From Limanda limanda (lineage: Eukaryota > Chordata > Actinopteri > Pleuronectiformes > Pleuronectidae), in assembly GCF_963576545.1 (NCBI RefSeq), contig NC_083653.1, forward strand, positions 17,591,139 through 17,655,138: 64,000 nt of DNA. The letters are read 5' to 3'. Every line of letters begins with the position of its first letter. Within the stretch, counting starts at the first letter, position 1. A model generated the notes under the pieces. That model was not told where the DNA came from. It ran no database searches and was given only the letters and a program-made list of their open reading frames with translations. Below are positions 1-12,152 of the stretch, piece after piece. The translations under genes were made by a program, and so were the position numbers.

Positions 1-3000
1 TTCTTCATGGTCTCTGAAGATACTGAAGTTCCTCATGACCCTGGTTGTACATTCGGCCTTGTTGAAAAGCTGCAGAGTGACACAGTAGATACACAAAACT
101 CTAGTGTCAATTCTGAAGCAATCAACTACAGCAGACTGGCCAACATTTCTCCCTGAACAAAGATGATAATATTTAGATCAACACTGTCTGAGAGAGTCAA
201 CTTTACTGAGGTTGAACTGGACTCTGTTATGTGGAGAAGTGTTTCTCATGGGTTTCCCACCTCACTTTCGAACATGACTGGAGGAATATTGGAAAACACA
301 TTCCAATCAAATGCAATCCAGTACAACAGCCCCTGTAAGTCTGACCTCAATATACACAGGGGGAAGTAACACCTTTATGACAGTGTCAACAAAAAGTGAT
401 TACAACCTTCCCACAGGTATAATAATAATGTGGCAGATGTGTTACACCGGGTTGGGTTCATTTTAATAGATGCCATTTATGTCACAAGCTTCACGTGCAT
501 GTTGTGACAACTTGTGAATCTGCGTAGCTCAAATTTCAACAGTGGTGTTGGTGATTAAATCATAAAGTATTTGGATGAAAAAAACAAGCGCTTGATATAT
601 CAGTGGCAGATATGAAAAATAGATAATAAATTTACAAAAAATAATTATGTTTTGTCTTTTGCATTAAAACATTGACACAATTTCTTAATTAAAGTTGTAT
701 ATTTTTATTATTCTGTTTATTTTTACTTATTGATTAAAAGTTTAACAAGCCTTAATTTCCTTGTCAAAATGGTTGGATAACAACATCCTAGGAATCATTG
801 CCGTTTTTCAAAAATACATATGGGTATATTACATGTTTTATTAAAAAAATTCCGTTCGTCAGCGTGTTCTCACGGGATCTCATTGGTTAACAGCTAATCT
901 TTTGACATGCACATGTACTTCTCTGTGTTACTTTGTTTTGCTTCATGAGCAGCATCACATGGTCGCTGCTATTATGTGATACTGCAGTTCTCGTGCCAGC
1001 AGGGTAAAAGCAGAAGCATCCGGCCGAGTTACATTAGACATCATCCAAACCCTCACTGCAGTGATCAGAGCATGAAAACACAGCAGCTCAACATCAGGTC
1101 AACCAAGCCTCTTTAGCCTCCCTTCCTCCCTGTGGGCAGGCAGCCATTTTTTACTTGGTTGTGTTTGTTGCTTTGCATAACCTTAACCCGGAGCTCGGAA
1201 TAAAAGGAGGGAATTAAGAAAAATAGAGCAAAATGAAGCCAAGTGGGTGGATAGAAGGCTCCACAGCCACGTGCACCATCCCGGCAGATTTGCTTCGTTT
1301 TCAGGGTAGCTGATCGTTGGACAGATTAGGATAAGAAATCACTCCTTTGTATACACATTGAGCTTTCTATTAGAGACAGCTTACTTTAAGCGCATTGAGG
1401 CCAGGACCAAGGAGACTGGGGCCTGGTGGGGTTTTTTTTGTCAGTCTTCTCAAAGCAATATGTTTCTGTCACCCCAGTTTAGCTGATCGCAGAAGCCTCA
1501 GGGGCGCCTTTTAGCAGCGCATCACGCTTTTCCTCCTCCTGCCTTTTTGCCTGTCGCTGGCCTTTTATGCAACAGCGATATCAGCTCATCCCGGGGTAAT
1601 GGGTAACAGCCTCAGAGGCAGCCGAGATTGAGATCGCTTTGAATTATTAATATTCATTCTACCACAATGGGGCAGACGGGGCGGGACTCCCACCCGTCAA
1701 CACAGCCCGAGTGTTCAGACTGTCACCGAGCCAGTGTCAACAGCGGGAGTCAAGCTGTGCTCTCCCACACAGACACACACACACAAACACACAGACACAC
1801 AAATTAGGCGTACGCATGGACGACCTTCCATACCTTAATAAAGACTCTGACTACAGCAAGTGCAAAGAGAGAGCTGAACACACAAACACACAGACACGTA
1901 CCATTTTACAGACCGTTTCAGTCAACGGTGAGGGGGGGTGGGGGTGAGTTGTGTGGGCTCCCATCTGTGCACACAGCTCCATTTCCTCCGAGCCGCTACC
2001 AATCCAGACAGCGCGGAGGACAATTCAAACTGCAGGAGCAGGAAATAGCCGGTATAGTGTTTTTTTTATGTGCATTCATGTAAATGCTTCCTGCCATATT
2101 AATCAGCAAGCCCCGAAAATGATCATACACACTCTGATTTAGAGCGAACACTTATCTGCGAGCTGACAAAAAAACGTTTATCTGTTTATTCAAGATTTCC
2201 TGGAAGTTCTGAACTGTGAGCGCAGGGCTGACATTTATATGGGTTAGGGTTGTTTTCCCCTCCACTCTGTGTCTCTCGGCTTATTTATTACTGTGCTAAC
2301 CTCGGGTTCTCATCACCTCCATGTTGTACTTTGTTTCCGTGCTTTATATACGGCCTGCTCCAGGTACGCACCTACTAACTGCTGTGCCGTGGCTTTAAAT
2401 CCCACTTCATTAATATATCAAATTGTAAATGGGAGGAATCTCCATCTGTCCTTCGATTTTCCTCGACAACTCTTTCATGTGTGTTGCTGAGGACCTGAGG
2501 AAGTACACAGTCGACTGGGAAGATATTTGAGAAGCATAAAGTAACATTGAACGAGAGTCTGTTGGGGGCTGGGGCAACAGAGTCATGTACCTTACATCAT
2601 CAAAAGTTGGCTATGCCAGGCCAAAGCACGGATTCTCCAGAAAACAAGCTGCAGCTACAAAAACAAAAAGTGTGTGAATATTTCAGACAGAGACCCAAGT
2701 GTGCGACTGAGAAAGCACCATTTTGTTTACGTTTTATCCAATCCCAAGCAAGATATACGAGTACAATTAACTGTAAAAAGTAATATATGCACTATAATGC
2801 AATGGTGGTGTAATATAACGTTTCACCATGTGTCATCAGCAATCCTTACCTTGCTGTTGTACGTTTTCTATTTGCATTAACAAACATGAGAAAGTGCTCT
2901 GAAGTGAAGTCACAGTTAGTAAATCTTGGTTATACTGATCATATATATCATACACTATGATTATTATATGGCATGGACACAATATTAGGATATCCAGTAG

Positions 3001-3301
3001 ATTTAACAGCACCACAAGTTACAGCCTGCAAAATAACCACAAAAGTAATTGAACATTATTCTCAGGTAGGAGGATTCGTTGCTGGACTGTTTATTATTTA
3101 GTTTCCTCTAATAACCTTAGTTTAATAAACTGGCAGGTGAGTAAACCGTACATTCTTTCAGTTCTTTCTGATCAGGTATCTGCCACAGCAGTGATGTGGA
3201 AATTAAATAATGAAGGTTGGAAGATTAAATACAATATTGAACTATCAATCAATGAAATGAAATACAAATGCAAAACTACAATGGCATTCAGTCGAGTTTA
3301 T
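1..3301. other. Gene-free interval, mostly unique sequence
   Basis: I see no exon chain or RNA gene here. The open frames are all under 80 codons and match no family I know. The interval holds an imperfect CA run near 1.77 kb, a TAAT-containing stretch around 1640-1660, and AT-rich sequence between about 540 and 860 and between 2.75 and 3.25 kb. A single TTAGGG-like word pair near 2240 is too short to be an interstitial telomere. Confidence 0.6.
1766..1801. repeat. Imperfect (CA)n microsatellite
   Basis: A CA run broken by AGA and AAA interruptions. A shorter CA-rich patch follows at about 1878-1898. Interruptions of this kind usually mark an older, less mutable array. Confidence 0.85.
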
Positions 3302-3674
3302 AGCTCCGCCAAGGCCCAACAGTCCCCTTATGCAACATCATTTAAAGTCACTGGAGCTTGAGTTTTGTTTGGATCTGCACCAAATTGCGAAGGCTCTTCA
3401 ATATCAGTCCTCTGAACATGTCTGATTGTTTTCATTAAGATCCATGAATTACTCTCTGAGCAATCAACTCAAATGGTGAAAATAAAATAAATTCCTGGAT
3501 CTGCCCACTGATATGAATTTGCACCAATATTTAAAGTACTCTCACCTGATTAATACCATATCCTTACACAAAGTTTTGTGGTAATCCATCTGGTTTTTGC
3601 ATAATCTTGCTAACTAACAGCAAGACAAATAAACAAACAAGGGCAGATGAAATGATAACCCCCTTGGCCCAGGC
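3302..3674. mobile_element. Nearly full-length short TIR DNA element (non-autonomous)
   Basis: The element opens with CTCCGCCAAGG and closes with CCCTTGGCCC, which are inverted versions of the same short terminal word. In between are segments I recognise from an abundant teleost repeat: a block reading 'accaaattgcgaaggctc', a block 'attcctggatctgccc', and a run 'tttttgcataatcttgct' followed by AAACAAACAAG. Length is about 370 bp and there is no coding capacity. It is a non-autonomous element that must have been moved by a transposase supplied elsewhere. No clear target duplication is visible, so I leave the superfamily open. The family assignment is from memory of teleost genomes; the matching ends are visible here. 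Confidence 0.7.
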
Positions 3675-3869
3675 AAACATGAGTGAGCCAGGCCTAAAAC
3701 AGAAGAATCTATCCAACCCGGAGCCTACATGGACACCATCTATTCCATATGGTTCCACAGCTCTGCACATGATTTATTTTGAATTGTACTGCACATGCCC
3801 CCAGGAAATACTGGACAGCACAGTGGGAGCCGTCGAAACAGGATCCGTGGAGGTGGCTAGGCAACTGTC

Positions 3870-3871
<2 letters not shown>

Positions 3872-3909
<38 letters not shown>
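3872..3909. repeat. (GT)n microsatellite, 19 units
   Basis: A pure GT run of 38 bp. It produces a spurious Val-Cys repeat in open frames on one strand and Thr-His on the other. Confidence 0.95.
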
Positions 3910-3910
<1 letters not shown>

Positions 3911-6219
3911 TCAATATAGTGTGGGGGGGTGTCTGACTGCAGTGGGAGGATGAAGGTGCGGTCAGTGAGAGTTGAGCAGTTGCCAGCTCAGGATACGTCC
4001 CGGCAAAGAAGGTCTTTTCCTTTTTTTTTTTTACATATGTCTGTCTTTCAGTGTGATTGCACAAACAGATGGGAGCTGACATCCTAATATCAACAGGAAA
4101 CACTCGGGGTTTATCCTCTGCAGGGATATGACATCAACAGGCAACAGGAAAAAAATCCGGCTTCATCGGCAAGGAATGTAAATGAAGCCTGTCGCTTACC
4201 TGCACAGATTGGAAAACACAATAGACCTAATCCACTCATTATCCCTGAACACAAGCCGGACCTTAATCCTGTATGTAAATGTGCCGTTCAGGGTTTGTTT
4301 AGGGTACAGTTGTTTGGATGATAATTTAATTTACAAAAGGAATCCCCTTTATGCTCCTGTGCTGCATTCCTTAACACCCGTATGTCACCGCACATTGTTT
4401 TCGAGTGACTTCATCATGTTACAGGACCTATTTGCCATATTTCCTTTGTCCTTGTGACACGACCTGTAGGTAGTAAATGCCGTCAAAACATCTCCAAATA
4501 AAGGCATCAAGTGTGACAATGGGATTGTGTGGAATGTATTTCTAACTTGTGATTTTACAGCAGCTGGCTTCAGTGGCTTGGCCTCGGTTTGTCTCATCAG
4601 GTCTTTTAGACCGGTCGTAAAAATGTCGTAATGCAGCCGCAGACAGGGATTTTCTGTAAGCAGGCATGAGAAACGGTGAATGGAACTGCTTTCTAAAAGG
4701 CAATAAGAGCCTGAGAAAAACATTGAATAATGTGATACATGCAAAATAAAATGAGCACTTAACGATGAAGACGGCGACAGTCAGCGCCGAATTCAGAGCT
4801 GAGTATAAACAGGGTTTTGTTTGTTTACAAGAAAACTCCAAAGTGGGTTAGATAGTTAAATGCAGAGCTTTTACCTGTAATTGACTCTTTTCACATCGAG
4901 GTATTAATGCTGTCCCTGAAGTAAAACTATATAAAAAGATCTGCTACTCCTGGTACACAGAGGAGCCTTTAACCCGTTAAGAGGGGTCCCATGTTTGCGT
5001 GCTTCTCCTTTCAGAGCGAGATCTAACGTATGCATCTCATCCAACCTTTTCAAGACATGTGATGAAATACATTGTGGGAAATGTTGTTTGTTTGTTAGCA
5101 TTTCTGACAATGGCTCACTATCGCAACGACGGGAGCCACATTGAAGCAGAGCACAGCAGTATTTCATTGATGACGATTAAGACCCAGAAGATGATCTTGC
5201 TGACCAAGGCTCAGTGAGTTGGTTGAGGAGAGGAGGGGAAGTGGGTCTCAGCGAGTTTGTTGTTGCGGTTTTGTTAACCGTAACAAACATTAATGAAACG
5301 TTTGCTTCCTAGGATAAGAAATTGAACGTTGGCAATTCTGTCAACTCAACGCTTTAGGTGGTTGTGGTTGTTTTTTCTAACCCTAACCCTATTTTAGAAG
5401 GCGTTTTTATAGGTCTTAATGGATCAACATACCTAGTCTTAAAATGGCAGCTAAAGAAATGACAACCCAAACTGAAGCAGGCCTTTTTCTGACTGCGACC
5501 ATGCCGCCCAGGAGATGACAGCCGTAATTCACGACCATTTCATGTCCTCAGATTCTCTCTCCAGCCAAATTGATTAAACAGGATGTTCTGCATTGCTTGT
5601 GTGTGTGTGTTATCTTCTCTTTACAACCCGGCACAACCCCCCAGACTCTGCCGCTTCCTGATGTGAGCATGCAGATGTCATGACGCTGTCCTCCCCACAT
5701 GAGCCTCCACTATTGTCTCCCAGACGCTCCACGCTGTGTCTGTATCATGTATGACAGCGTGTTCTCCCGAAGCTGCTCTGTCAGATGCTTCCGAGATGAT
5801 GCATGCTCGACCGGAGCGTCCTGAGAATGTCAGCGGAGGAGGAGAGGTGAAGGGAGTGGGGGGAGTGAGCGTACAGCAATGCCTGCTACGGCTGACTCCC
5901 CCCGGGACGGCTTTAATGTATCCACCTGCCAGACGGCAATATGCCAATACACTCAGCAGTCATTCAATCATCCGCCCCGGCGCGCCAGATGGTATCACCT
6001 GTGATAAGACCGATACACTGCATGGACCCGCAGAAAGTTTGCTCTTTGTGAACAACCTTAACGCACCATTTCCAAGCTGAACACAGGTCTGGCTGTGCTT
6101 TTGTGTTATTGCCACTCTTTACGAGTCGGCGCCCTGTGCCGGTTTCACATCAAGCCGAAACAGCGGTAATAAGTGTAAGAATCCCCGTCAGTCTGCGGCT
6201 CCCACTAAACAGATGCCCG

Positions 6220-6530
6220 TTGTTGTGCTGTGGGCGGTAATGAATTAAAACAACGTGTTCTCTCCTGCAGGTTAATTGTGCTGATTTGAGTGAAGCGTTT
6301 TTTGTATTTTTTTTCTTTTTTGGTAGGCACACGAGAAGCTCGCACCACTTTTTATTGCAACTATATTTTCCAGAACATTAATTCTGTGGATTTTCCTTTT
6401 AACAGTGCGAAGAGAAAGCGGAGAGGATACGGTATACAGGCCCGAGTGAAAGGCATTTGCTAATGAGAGCTCGTAAATAACCTGAATGGCAAGGGCCAAA
6501 GTGATTTTGGCTCTGGATACATTTACATAG
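6220..6530. promoter_or_regulatory. Candidate conserved non-coding element (composition only)
   Basis: This unique stretch is free of recognisable repeats apart from a T run near 6308-6320. It contains AT-rich words typical of developmental enhancers, such as TAATGAATTAAAA near 6238, GGTTAATTG near 6271 and GCTAATGAG near 6460. I infer possible regulatory function from composition alone; cross-species alignment would decide. Confidence 0.2.
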
Positions 6531-7929
6531 CACGGTGGATGGATTTTTTTTTTTTTTCTCACAATATCATTTAGATGCTATGACTTCTCCTGCTGCTGCT
6601 GCTGCCTGTGTGTTTATATTATTAGTTTTTAGAGGTTACATTTCATCATGTCCTGTGGTAGGAGATGCTATAACTTATAAGCTGAGTGAATAAGTGGTCC
6701 CAATGCACTTGGGTACAACCTGGGCGAGTGGAGTATATTTGCAGAGCGAATGTGTGATTTATTTCGGGGGGGGGGGGGAACACAAAAACATGGAAGAAAC
6801 ATGAAAGTAGCAGTGAGATACGGAGGAGTTGAATTGTGTTTTTCCCTGTGAATGCGACGATTACTAATTTCCAAGGGACATCTCTGAAGGGCACAGCAGA
6901 CTGATGTTCTCACTGGCGTCTGTCATGTCGCAGCACACTCATTGACTATGAAAAGAAGCTGTGAAAACAAACAGCAGCTTACACTGTGTCACATCCGACA
7001 GCGATCTCGCGGCCCCCATGGAGTTTCCCCGAATCCATATCAGAAAAAGGAAGAATCTCATACACACGCGGAATCAAGACAAATTTCCAGCGACGCTAAA
7101 GAAACCTCACAAACCCAATGTCAATACCATTACAGCCTTTCGTTTGCTATACATTATGCAGCAGGAGTCATATTTCCTTTCCTGCCGGAGCCGGGGCCAA
7201 GCACATATTTGAGATGTACCAATGAACACCTTGGGTCATTTAGTATTCATGGTTGAGATGATTTCCGTTCGCACCCCTTGCTAAACACTTTCCGCTCAGC
7301 CAGAACAGTTCCCTGTGAACAGTGGCCCCAGCACCTGCATGGGTCATGTTGTGCTCGGCATCAAGGAGGCTTTGAAAAGTGGCAATCACTGTTAAGGTAA
7401 TCCCCAGAGAGGTAATTAAATTCACACATATGCAGAAGTTTAAGTAGGAGCTGATCGAGCAGCTCAAAGGTATCCACTGCGTGAGAGTGTGGAAACAACC
7501 AAAGCTTGTTTTGGACAACATCTCCCCACTAACACAATAATCTCTTTTAATGTTTCTGTCTTTGACTTCTCTGTTGACATCTTTCTCTTGTAAACTGCAC
7601 AATTATTATGTTTCTATCACTCCAACTTATGTTAGGACACCTCACACAGTTGTTTTCTACGATGAGTGGCAGCTTTGGGTAAAACAATTGGACTGTAGAA
7701 GAATAACTGTTTCATTATTGGTTTCAAAAATGCAGAATTGAGATTAAAAGCCATGGCAGCCATGAGAGCTCAAAACAATGCAACTGCACAAAACACGAAC
7801 TACAAACACAACAAACAATCAAGCCAACTTCATCATTAGATAACACAAGCTCACACACTGCATAGCAAAAGTAAAATGGATGTTATATACTCCAACAAAG
7901 CAAGGCTAACTTTTTGTAAAAATGACATT

Positions 7930-8109
7930 TCTTGTCATTCTATGGGCAGCACTTTGTTCGATGAGAACGTCACAGCCGTCAGGAGCAATTCAGGTTCAGT
8001 ATCTTGCCCGAGCTCGCTTCAGCATGCGAAACGGGGAATTAGGATTGAACCACTGACCTTCTGGTTAGAGCATGACCCGCTCTACCCCCCGAGCCACAGC
8101 CGCCTTTAC
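7930..8109 (-). mobile_element. tRNA-derived SINE-like repeat
   Basis: Read on the minus strand, the element starts near 8106 with GGCGGCTGTGGCTCGGGGGG, an A-box-like head, and reaches a B-box-like GGTTCAATCC at 8042-8051. It then continues into sequence known in teleost repeats, where GCTCGGGCAAGATACTGAA lies near 7999-8017. Such elements are transcribed by RNA polymerase III and moved by a LINE's reverse transcriptase. The word ATGACATT occurs at 7922-7929 and again at 8110-8117 and may be the target duplication, although 8 bp is short and the surroundings are AT-rich. The head has decayed from a functional tRNA and I do not call a tRNA gene. Confidence 0.6.
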
Positions 8110-8334
8110 ATGACATTATTTATACACGGTGACTAATTGGTTTATCCAAATAGGGTGTATACGCCGTCTCTCTACTTTTATTGGTTGCAAGGTTAATGTA
8201 TTGCTACACTAAATAATGTAATTTCATGACCTCATGATGACATTGTGGTGTTTTTGTCATCTCTCTAAGCTTTAGATTGGGTCTACAGTCCCATAGGATG
8301 CAGAGATGTTTTTGAACTATGCATGATGTAATTC

Positions 8335-8361
8335 ATGATATCACTTATAATATGATATCAT
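8335..8361. repeat. 9-bp perfect inverted repeat
   Basis: ATGATATCA at 8335-8343 is repeated in inverted form as TGATATCAT at 8353-8361 with a 9-nt spacer. The right arm overlaps the left target duplication of the neighbouring repeat insertion. Confidence 0.8.
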
Positions 8362-8512
8362 TCATCTATCTTCTATACCACTTATCATATTTAGGGTCAC
8401 AGGGAGAGCCGGTGCCAAACCCAGCTGACATTAGGGAAAGCATGCAAACTTCAGAGAGAAAGATTCTTGTCGTGAGATGAAAGTGTCAACCACCACACCA
8501 TCATGCTGCTCC
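8362..8512. mobile_element. Short dispersed repeat with 12-bp target duplication
   Basis: The insertion begins TCATCTATCTTCTATACCAC and ends near CACCATCATGCTGCTCC. It is flanked by identical 12-bp words, ATATGATATCAT at 8350-8361 and 8513-8524, which is the mark of an integration event. The body carries the blocks 'agggtcacagggagagcc' and 'catgcaaacttcagag' of a common vertebrate and teleost repeat, but several hundred bases of the usual middle are missing. A second copy of the same family lies in the opposite orientation at 33791-33974, so the assignment is supported inside this window. It has no coding capacity. Confidence 0.75.
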
Positions 8513-8714
8513 ATATGATATCATATGAGAGGTAATCATTTTCTGATCAATATAAGTTTGAGTTGATTTCTTTACCCTTATTATTTGCAGATCAACCATG
8601 GAAACTGTGTATTTTGGACCATATTCCAACTTGACCTTTGATCAGCGCGAAAAGTTCTGTAGATATCCAAATTATATTCTAATCCGAGTTAAAATGTGGT
8701 CTATACATTTGTGT

Positions 8715-8722
8715 ACACACAC

Positions 8723-8769
<47 letters not shown>
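8715..8769. repeat. (CA)n microsatellite, about 27 units
   Basis: A 55-bp CA run with one G interruption near 8727. It accounts for the open frames on both strands at this place. Confidence 0.95.
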
Positions 8770-8771
<2 letters not shown>

Positions 8772-9377
8772 GATAAAAACAGCCTGTGAAAATGCCTGAA
8801 AATGTGACAAAAACCAAATACAGAAATGTAACACAAACTCAGAAACTAGTCTAAGTTCATAGTCAGAATTCATGGCACATTTTTGTATTTTGTTGCGTTG
8901 TCTCTAACTGCACCGCAGGTCATTTCATGTATTTGTATTGTCAAACTGGTGAATGTGTCTCTAGACTTAGTGCTTTACTTGTTGGCAGCAGTCTTCTTTT
9001 AAAATTCTATGTGTTGATGTTTTTTTCTACTTTTGTGCGTTCTGTCTCTTGCATTGTGTGATCCTAAACCGCTGCGCTGGCAGGGCCAGATAGCAGATAT
9101 GTGGAGCTTTGACCTTCTACCTTCAGCTGTATACAGTATAGAAGCTGATTGATGTCAACACAGAAACACGTGCAAACGACAAAACAATCCTGCGCCGGCT
9201 TATTCATCCCGTTATGTTTCAAGGTCACGACTTAAGATGGAGCAAGTTGAGCACGAAAAAAACCTCCAGGAATACATCATGTCTCTCGCTTACAGATAAC
9301 ACACACTGATCTGCTGGGGCTCGCGACCTTGTGAAGGTGACACGCATGTAGATGCTGGGAAATTCGTACAAGCAAAC

Positions 9378-9403
9378 GGGGGGGGGGGAATGGAGGGGGG
9401 GGG
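9378..9403 (+). repeat. Paired poly-G runs, quadruplex-capable
   Basis: Eleven G at 9378-9388 and nine G at 9395-9403 are separated by AATGGA. Together they offer at least four G tracts of three or more. Homopolymer runs of this length are also common sequencing-error sites. Confidence 0.7.
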
Positions 9404-11119
9404 TTTATGCATGAACACACATTTACACCTACGGTAAGTGCACGGCACGAGCGCCGCGCTCCGTGAAGTGGGTCCTCATGGGAGCACGTTTAAGAATCGG
9501 GAGAAAAAGTCAAAGTCATAAATCTGAAAATTAATAGGACACACCTGGCTGAGTCACGTGTTTGCCCACTGACGGGCTCTGAGTGACAGAGGACCAAGGT
9601 CTCTGGGGGGACCTGCCGCTGCACGTGCTGCAGTCACCCTGGGAGGTGGGAACCTATTATCTACGGCCAGACTGCGTTTCTCCCTGCTGCTTGCCCCCAT
9701 TGACCACGGCTGTTTGCCTGTCACCCTCTCTGTCTGCCTCATATCCCGTCTGCTCAGCCGCCACGAGGACACCACTCTCCACTTCCTGCCACCCCATCTT
9801 CAGGGAGAGGGTGGTGGCAGTGAAAGCATTCCATCCCCGAGAGCTGTATCACACTTTAAGTGGCATTTTACCGTGATACCCGATCAGCCAAATATCATTA
9901 TGAGCTTTTCATCTCATCCATAATTCACCTGCGGGGGAGTCAGCTAAGAATAGCAGGCGTTCTGTGCTTATGGCAGGAGAGCGAAAGACACCGAGAGCGA
10001 TAGAGGAGAGAGATAACAAGACGTGGAGTGTGTGGTGTAGCATATTCCGGTGGTGCTATATGTTAGCCTGCCGGTCCCATTATTGGTATTCATCATGCAA
10101 AGACAGCCGGCAGGTCACGTTTCCCCTCTTTAAGAGAAAAGAGAGGATTGTGTGCTGCATTGAACCCATCTCCACCCTCTTTCCGGTCTCATTGTGTCAG
10201 CGTCTTGGCTTGAGCACTCAGGAAACAAACAATTAAACAGATATGGACGAGCCCAAGTCAGGTTTTTGCAGAAGGACATTGTTCTGTCCTTCCCCTCCTG
10301 CCACTCGGTCATCCAAAGCCGCTCTCGCTCCGTTCGGTCGAATTCATATCTCGCGTTCGCATTCTTCTGCAGGATGTGACTTTTGTGAACCCAGAGGAGC
10401 TGTTTGTCCACCTAAAAGTGTCCTCGGTTCATCAGCAGCCAAGTCTGAGCGCATACATGAGTGCACACGCAGGCTGGAGCGAGGAGACGGAGGAGAGACA
10501 GCTCGGTCCCTGTGGGCCGTTCTGCTTTTGTCCACTCAGACGGCTGCCTTCCAGTGTGACGATACGGACATATCTCACTGTTAATCGGTTTGGACGAGAT
10601 GCCAGTCGGAGAGTGACACATCGCTCCGCTTCGGGGCCCGAGCATAAGTCCGACAAGGGGCTCTCAGACTTGCCAGTGGGGGAGAAATCTAACTCTCCCA
10701 CTCGCTCTGGCCCTCTTCCGTTCCAGCCCAGGAGGCTCGGGGACCGTTTTTTTCCCAAGCGCCTCACACCATTCTTCAAGCCCGCAAAAGACTGACATTT
10801 GGCCTGAATCAAAAAATGCACGTCTGGTCTCAGTGCTGCAGTGTTGGCCGAGGAGTCACTGTGACCACAGAGCCCCCTCATCACCTTGCAATGTCTGAAT
10901 CAGCACAGAAAGGCCATCTACCAGCCACACTCTCCTCCCAGTGCAATTCTCACATTCCAGCAGCCCGAGCGCAGAAAGTGTCAAATTGTTCCTCATGCAA
11001 ATAGGGTGGAAAGGGGAGCAGAGCGTCTGTGACTGGGCCTGTCTCTCCTCCCTGATGGAAATAAATTATACTAAACCCGAGGAAGACTTTTGCGAGCAAC
11101 TGAGTCAGGAGCAGGATGA

Positions 11120-11420
11120 GAGTCACCCAGTCATTGCTTAATTCATGCATACCGGGGACATAATGTGACAGTAATGCAATTTGTTCTGGGCCAAATGCCC
11201 AGGCGCACTTATCCAACAGTTGCACTTGATTTGTCTTTTCTGCTCCTCCTCTGAGGCCACCATGCATTAAAAGAGGCCTCTTTATGCCCCACGCCAGGTC
11301 TGAGGACGGTGCCCTTATTAGATGTGACTGCATGATAATGAAACGGCGTAATGCAATGTCAGAGCAGTTGACACGACACAAAAGGCTAAGACAGGTGAAA
11401 TTCCTAATCAGCTCAAAATG
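11120..11420. promoter_or_regulatory. Candidate conserved non-coding element (composition only)
   Basis: This repeat-free stretch includes GCTTAATTCATGCAT (octamer-like and homeodomain-like), CAGTTG E-box-like words and CATGCATTAAAAG. No frame here looks coding. The call is inference from word content and would need alignment to other vertebrates. Confidence 0.2.
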
Positions 11421-12152
11421 TCACAGGACTCACCTTGGGTCTGAATCACAGCCCGCGGGCGGATTAGTCCTCCACATCGATGTCAACCTCAAGGATGCCT
11501 CTCCTCTTTGGTCTGTCTCGGGAAGTCACTCCGACTCTTGACTTACTCGCCTCCTCCTCCTCTTCCGCGCTCTTTCCTTGACATTAGCATCCAGCGAGCT
11601 GTAAAGATAAAGAATGGGACATTTAATAGCTGGAATAGTTGGCAAACTGCCTCAGTGCTCTTATATTTGTCTCAATCTTCATGAAAGGAAAAAAAACTGC
11701 ATGAATGTTCAACAGGGAATTTTATCAAAACCTCCTGTGTGTATCCGTCCCTCTCAAGGATATAGCAGTTTAACGGATTTGCCATTTGAGGGTAAATATT
11801 TGAACCCCTTGGTTTCAGAGAGAGTTTATAAAGGTGAGCTTCTCATTTCTAATGACACAACTGTATAATGAGCACTTAAACTAATGCTGGCCCCACACCA
11901 GAGGATAATCAGCCCAACTTTGGGACTGATTCATCCCCGTTCAGTGGCCGTGGGGGTGTCGCCGAGTCAACACAGATCGGATCAAACCATCTGTCCAAAT
12001 TATCCTGTAGTGTGAGGGCTTATAGACAGAATAATAATGTCAATTGTAAATATATACGACTGGCGGTGGGGACATCCAGTGGTGTAGTATAAAAGGAACA
12101 ACAATTGGCCAGGTGAGCAAAAACCTACAATAGCCAATGGGAGCGAGCGGAC

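Larger units (their letters stand above)
3675..7929. other. Gene-free interval, unique sequence with microsatellites
   Basis: I see no gene. It holds a GT array at 3.87 kb, a 13-G run at 6766-6778, a five-unit CTG run at 6590-6604, and balanced-complexity sequence between about 6.05 and 6.55 kb and 6.93 and 7.50 kb that could be constrained. The open frame at 3607-3936 is read through the GT array and is not a gene. Confidence 0.55.
8525..11858. other. Gene-free interval
   Basis: No gene seen. It contains a CA array at 8.7 kb, a pair of G runs near 9.39 kb and GC-richer sequence from about 9.54 to 9.80 kb and 10.35 to 10.80 kb. The overlapping frames at 10.2-10.9 kb are open on both strands, as expected of stop-poor GC-rich DNA, and encode nothing I recognise. 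The part from about 11.12 to 11.42 kb is listed separately as a possible conserved element. Confidence 0.55.

Noticed and set aside
2236..2252. GGGTTAGGGTTG, and similar TTAGGG or CCCTAA words near 5381 and 31579, suggesting interstitial telomeric repeats
   Set aside because: Each has only about two hexamers, which is expected by chance in 64 kb.
3607..3936. 109-codon plus-strand frame and its minus-strand counterpart at 3774-4103
   Set aside because: Both are carried by the GT microsatellite, and the plus-strand one begins inside a TIR element; no domain and no context.
8042..8106. A tRNA gene on the minus strand, because A- and B-box-like words are present
   Set aside because: The spacing and flanking sequence match a tRNA-derived SINE; an acceptor stem and anticodon arm cannot be folded convincingly by eye.
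10243..10884. Overlapping frames of 113-150 codons on both strands
   Set aside because: They are open in several frames at once in GC-rich, stop-poor DNA, with no domain or splice logic.
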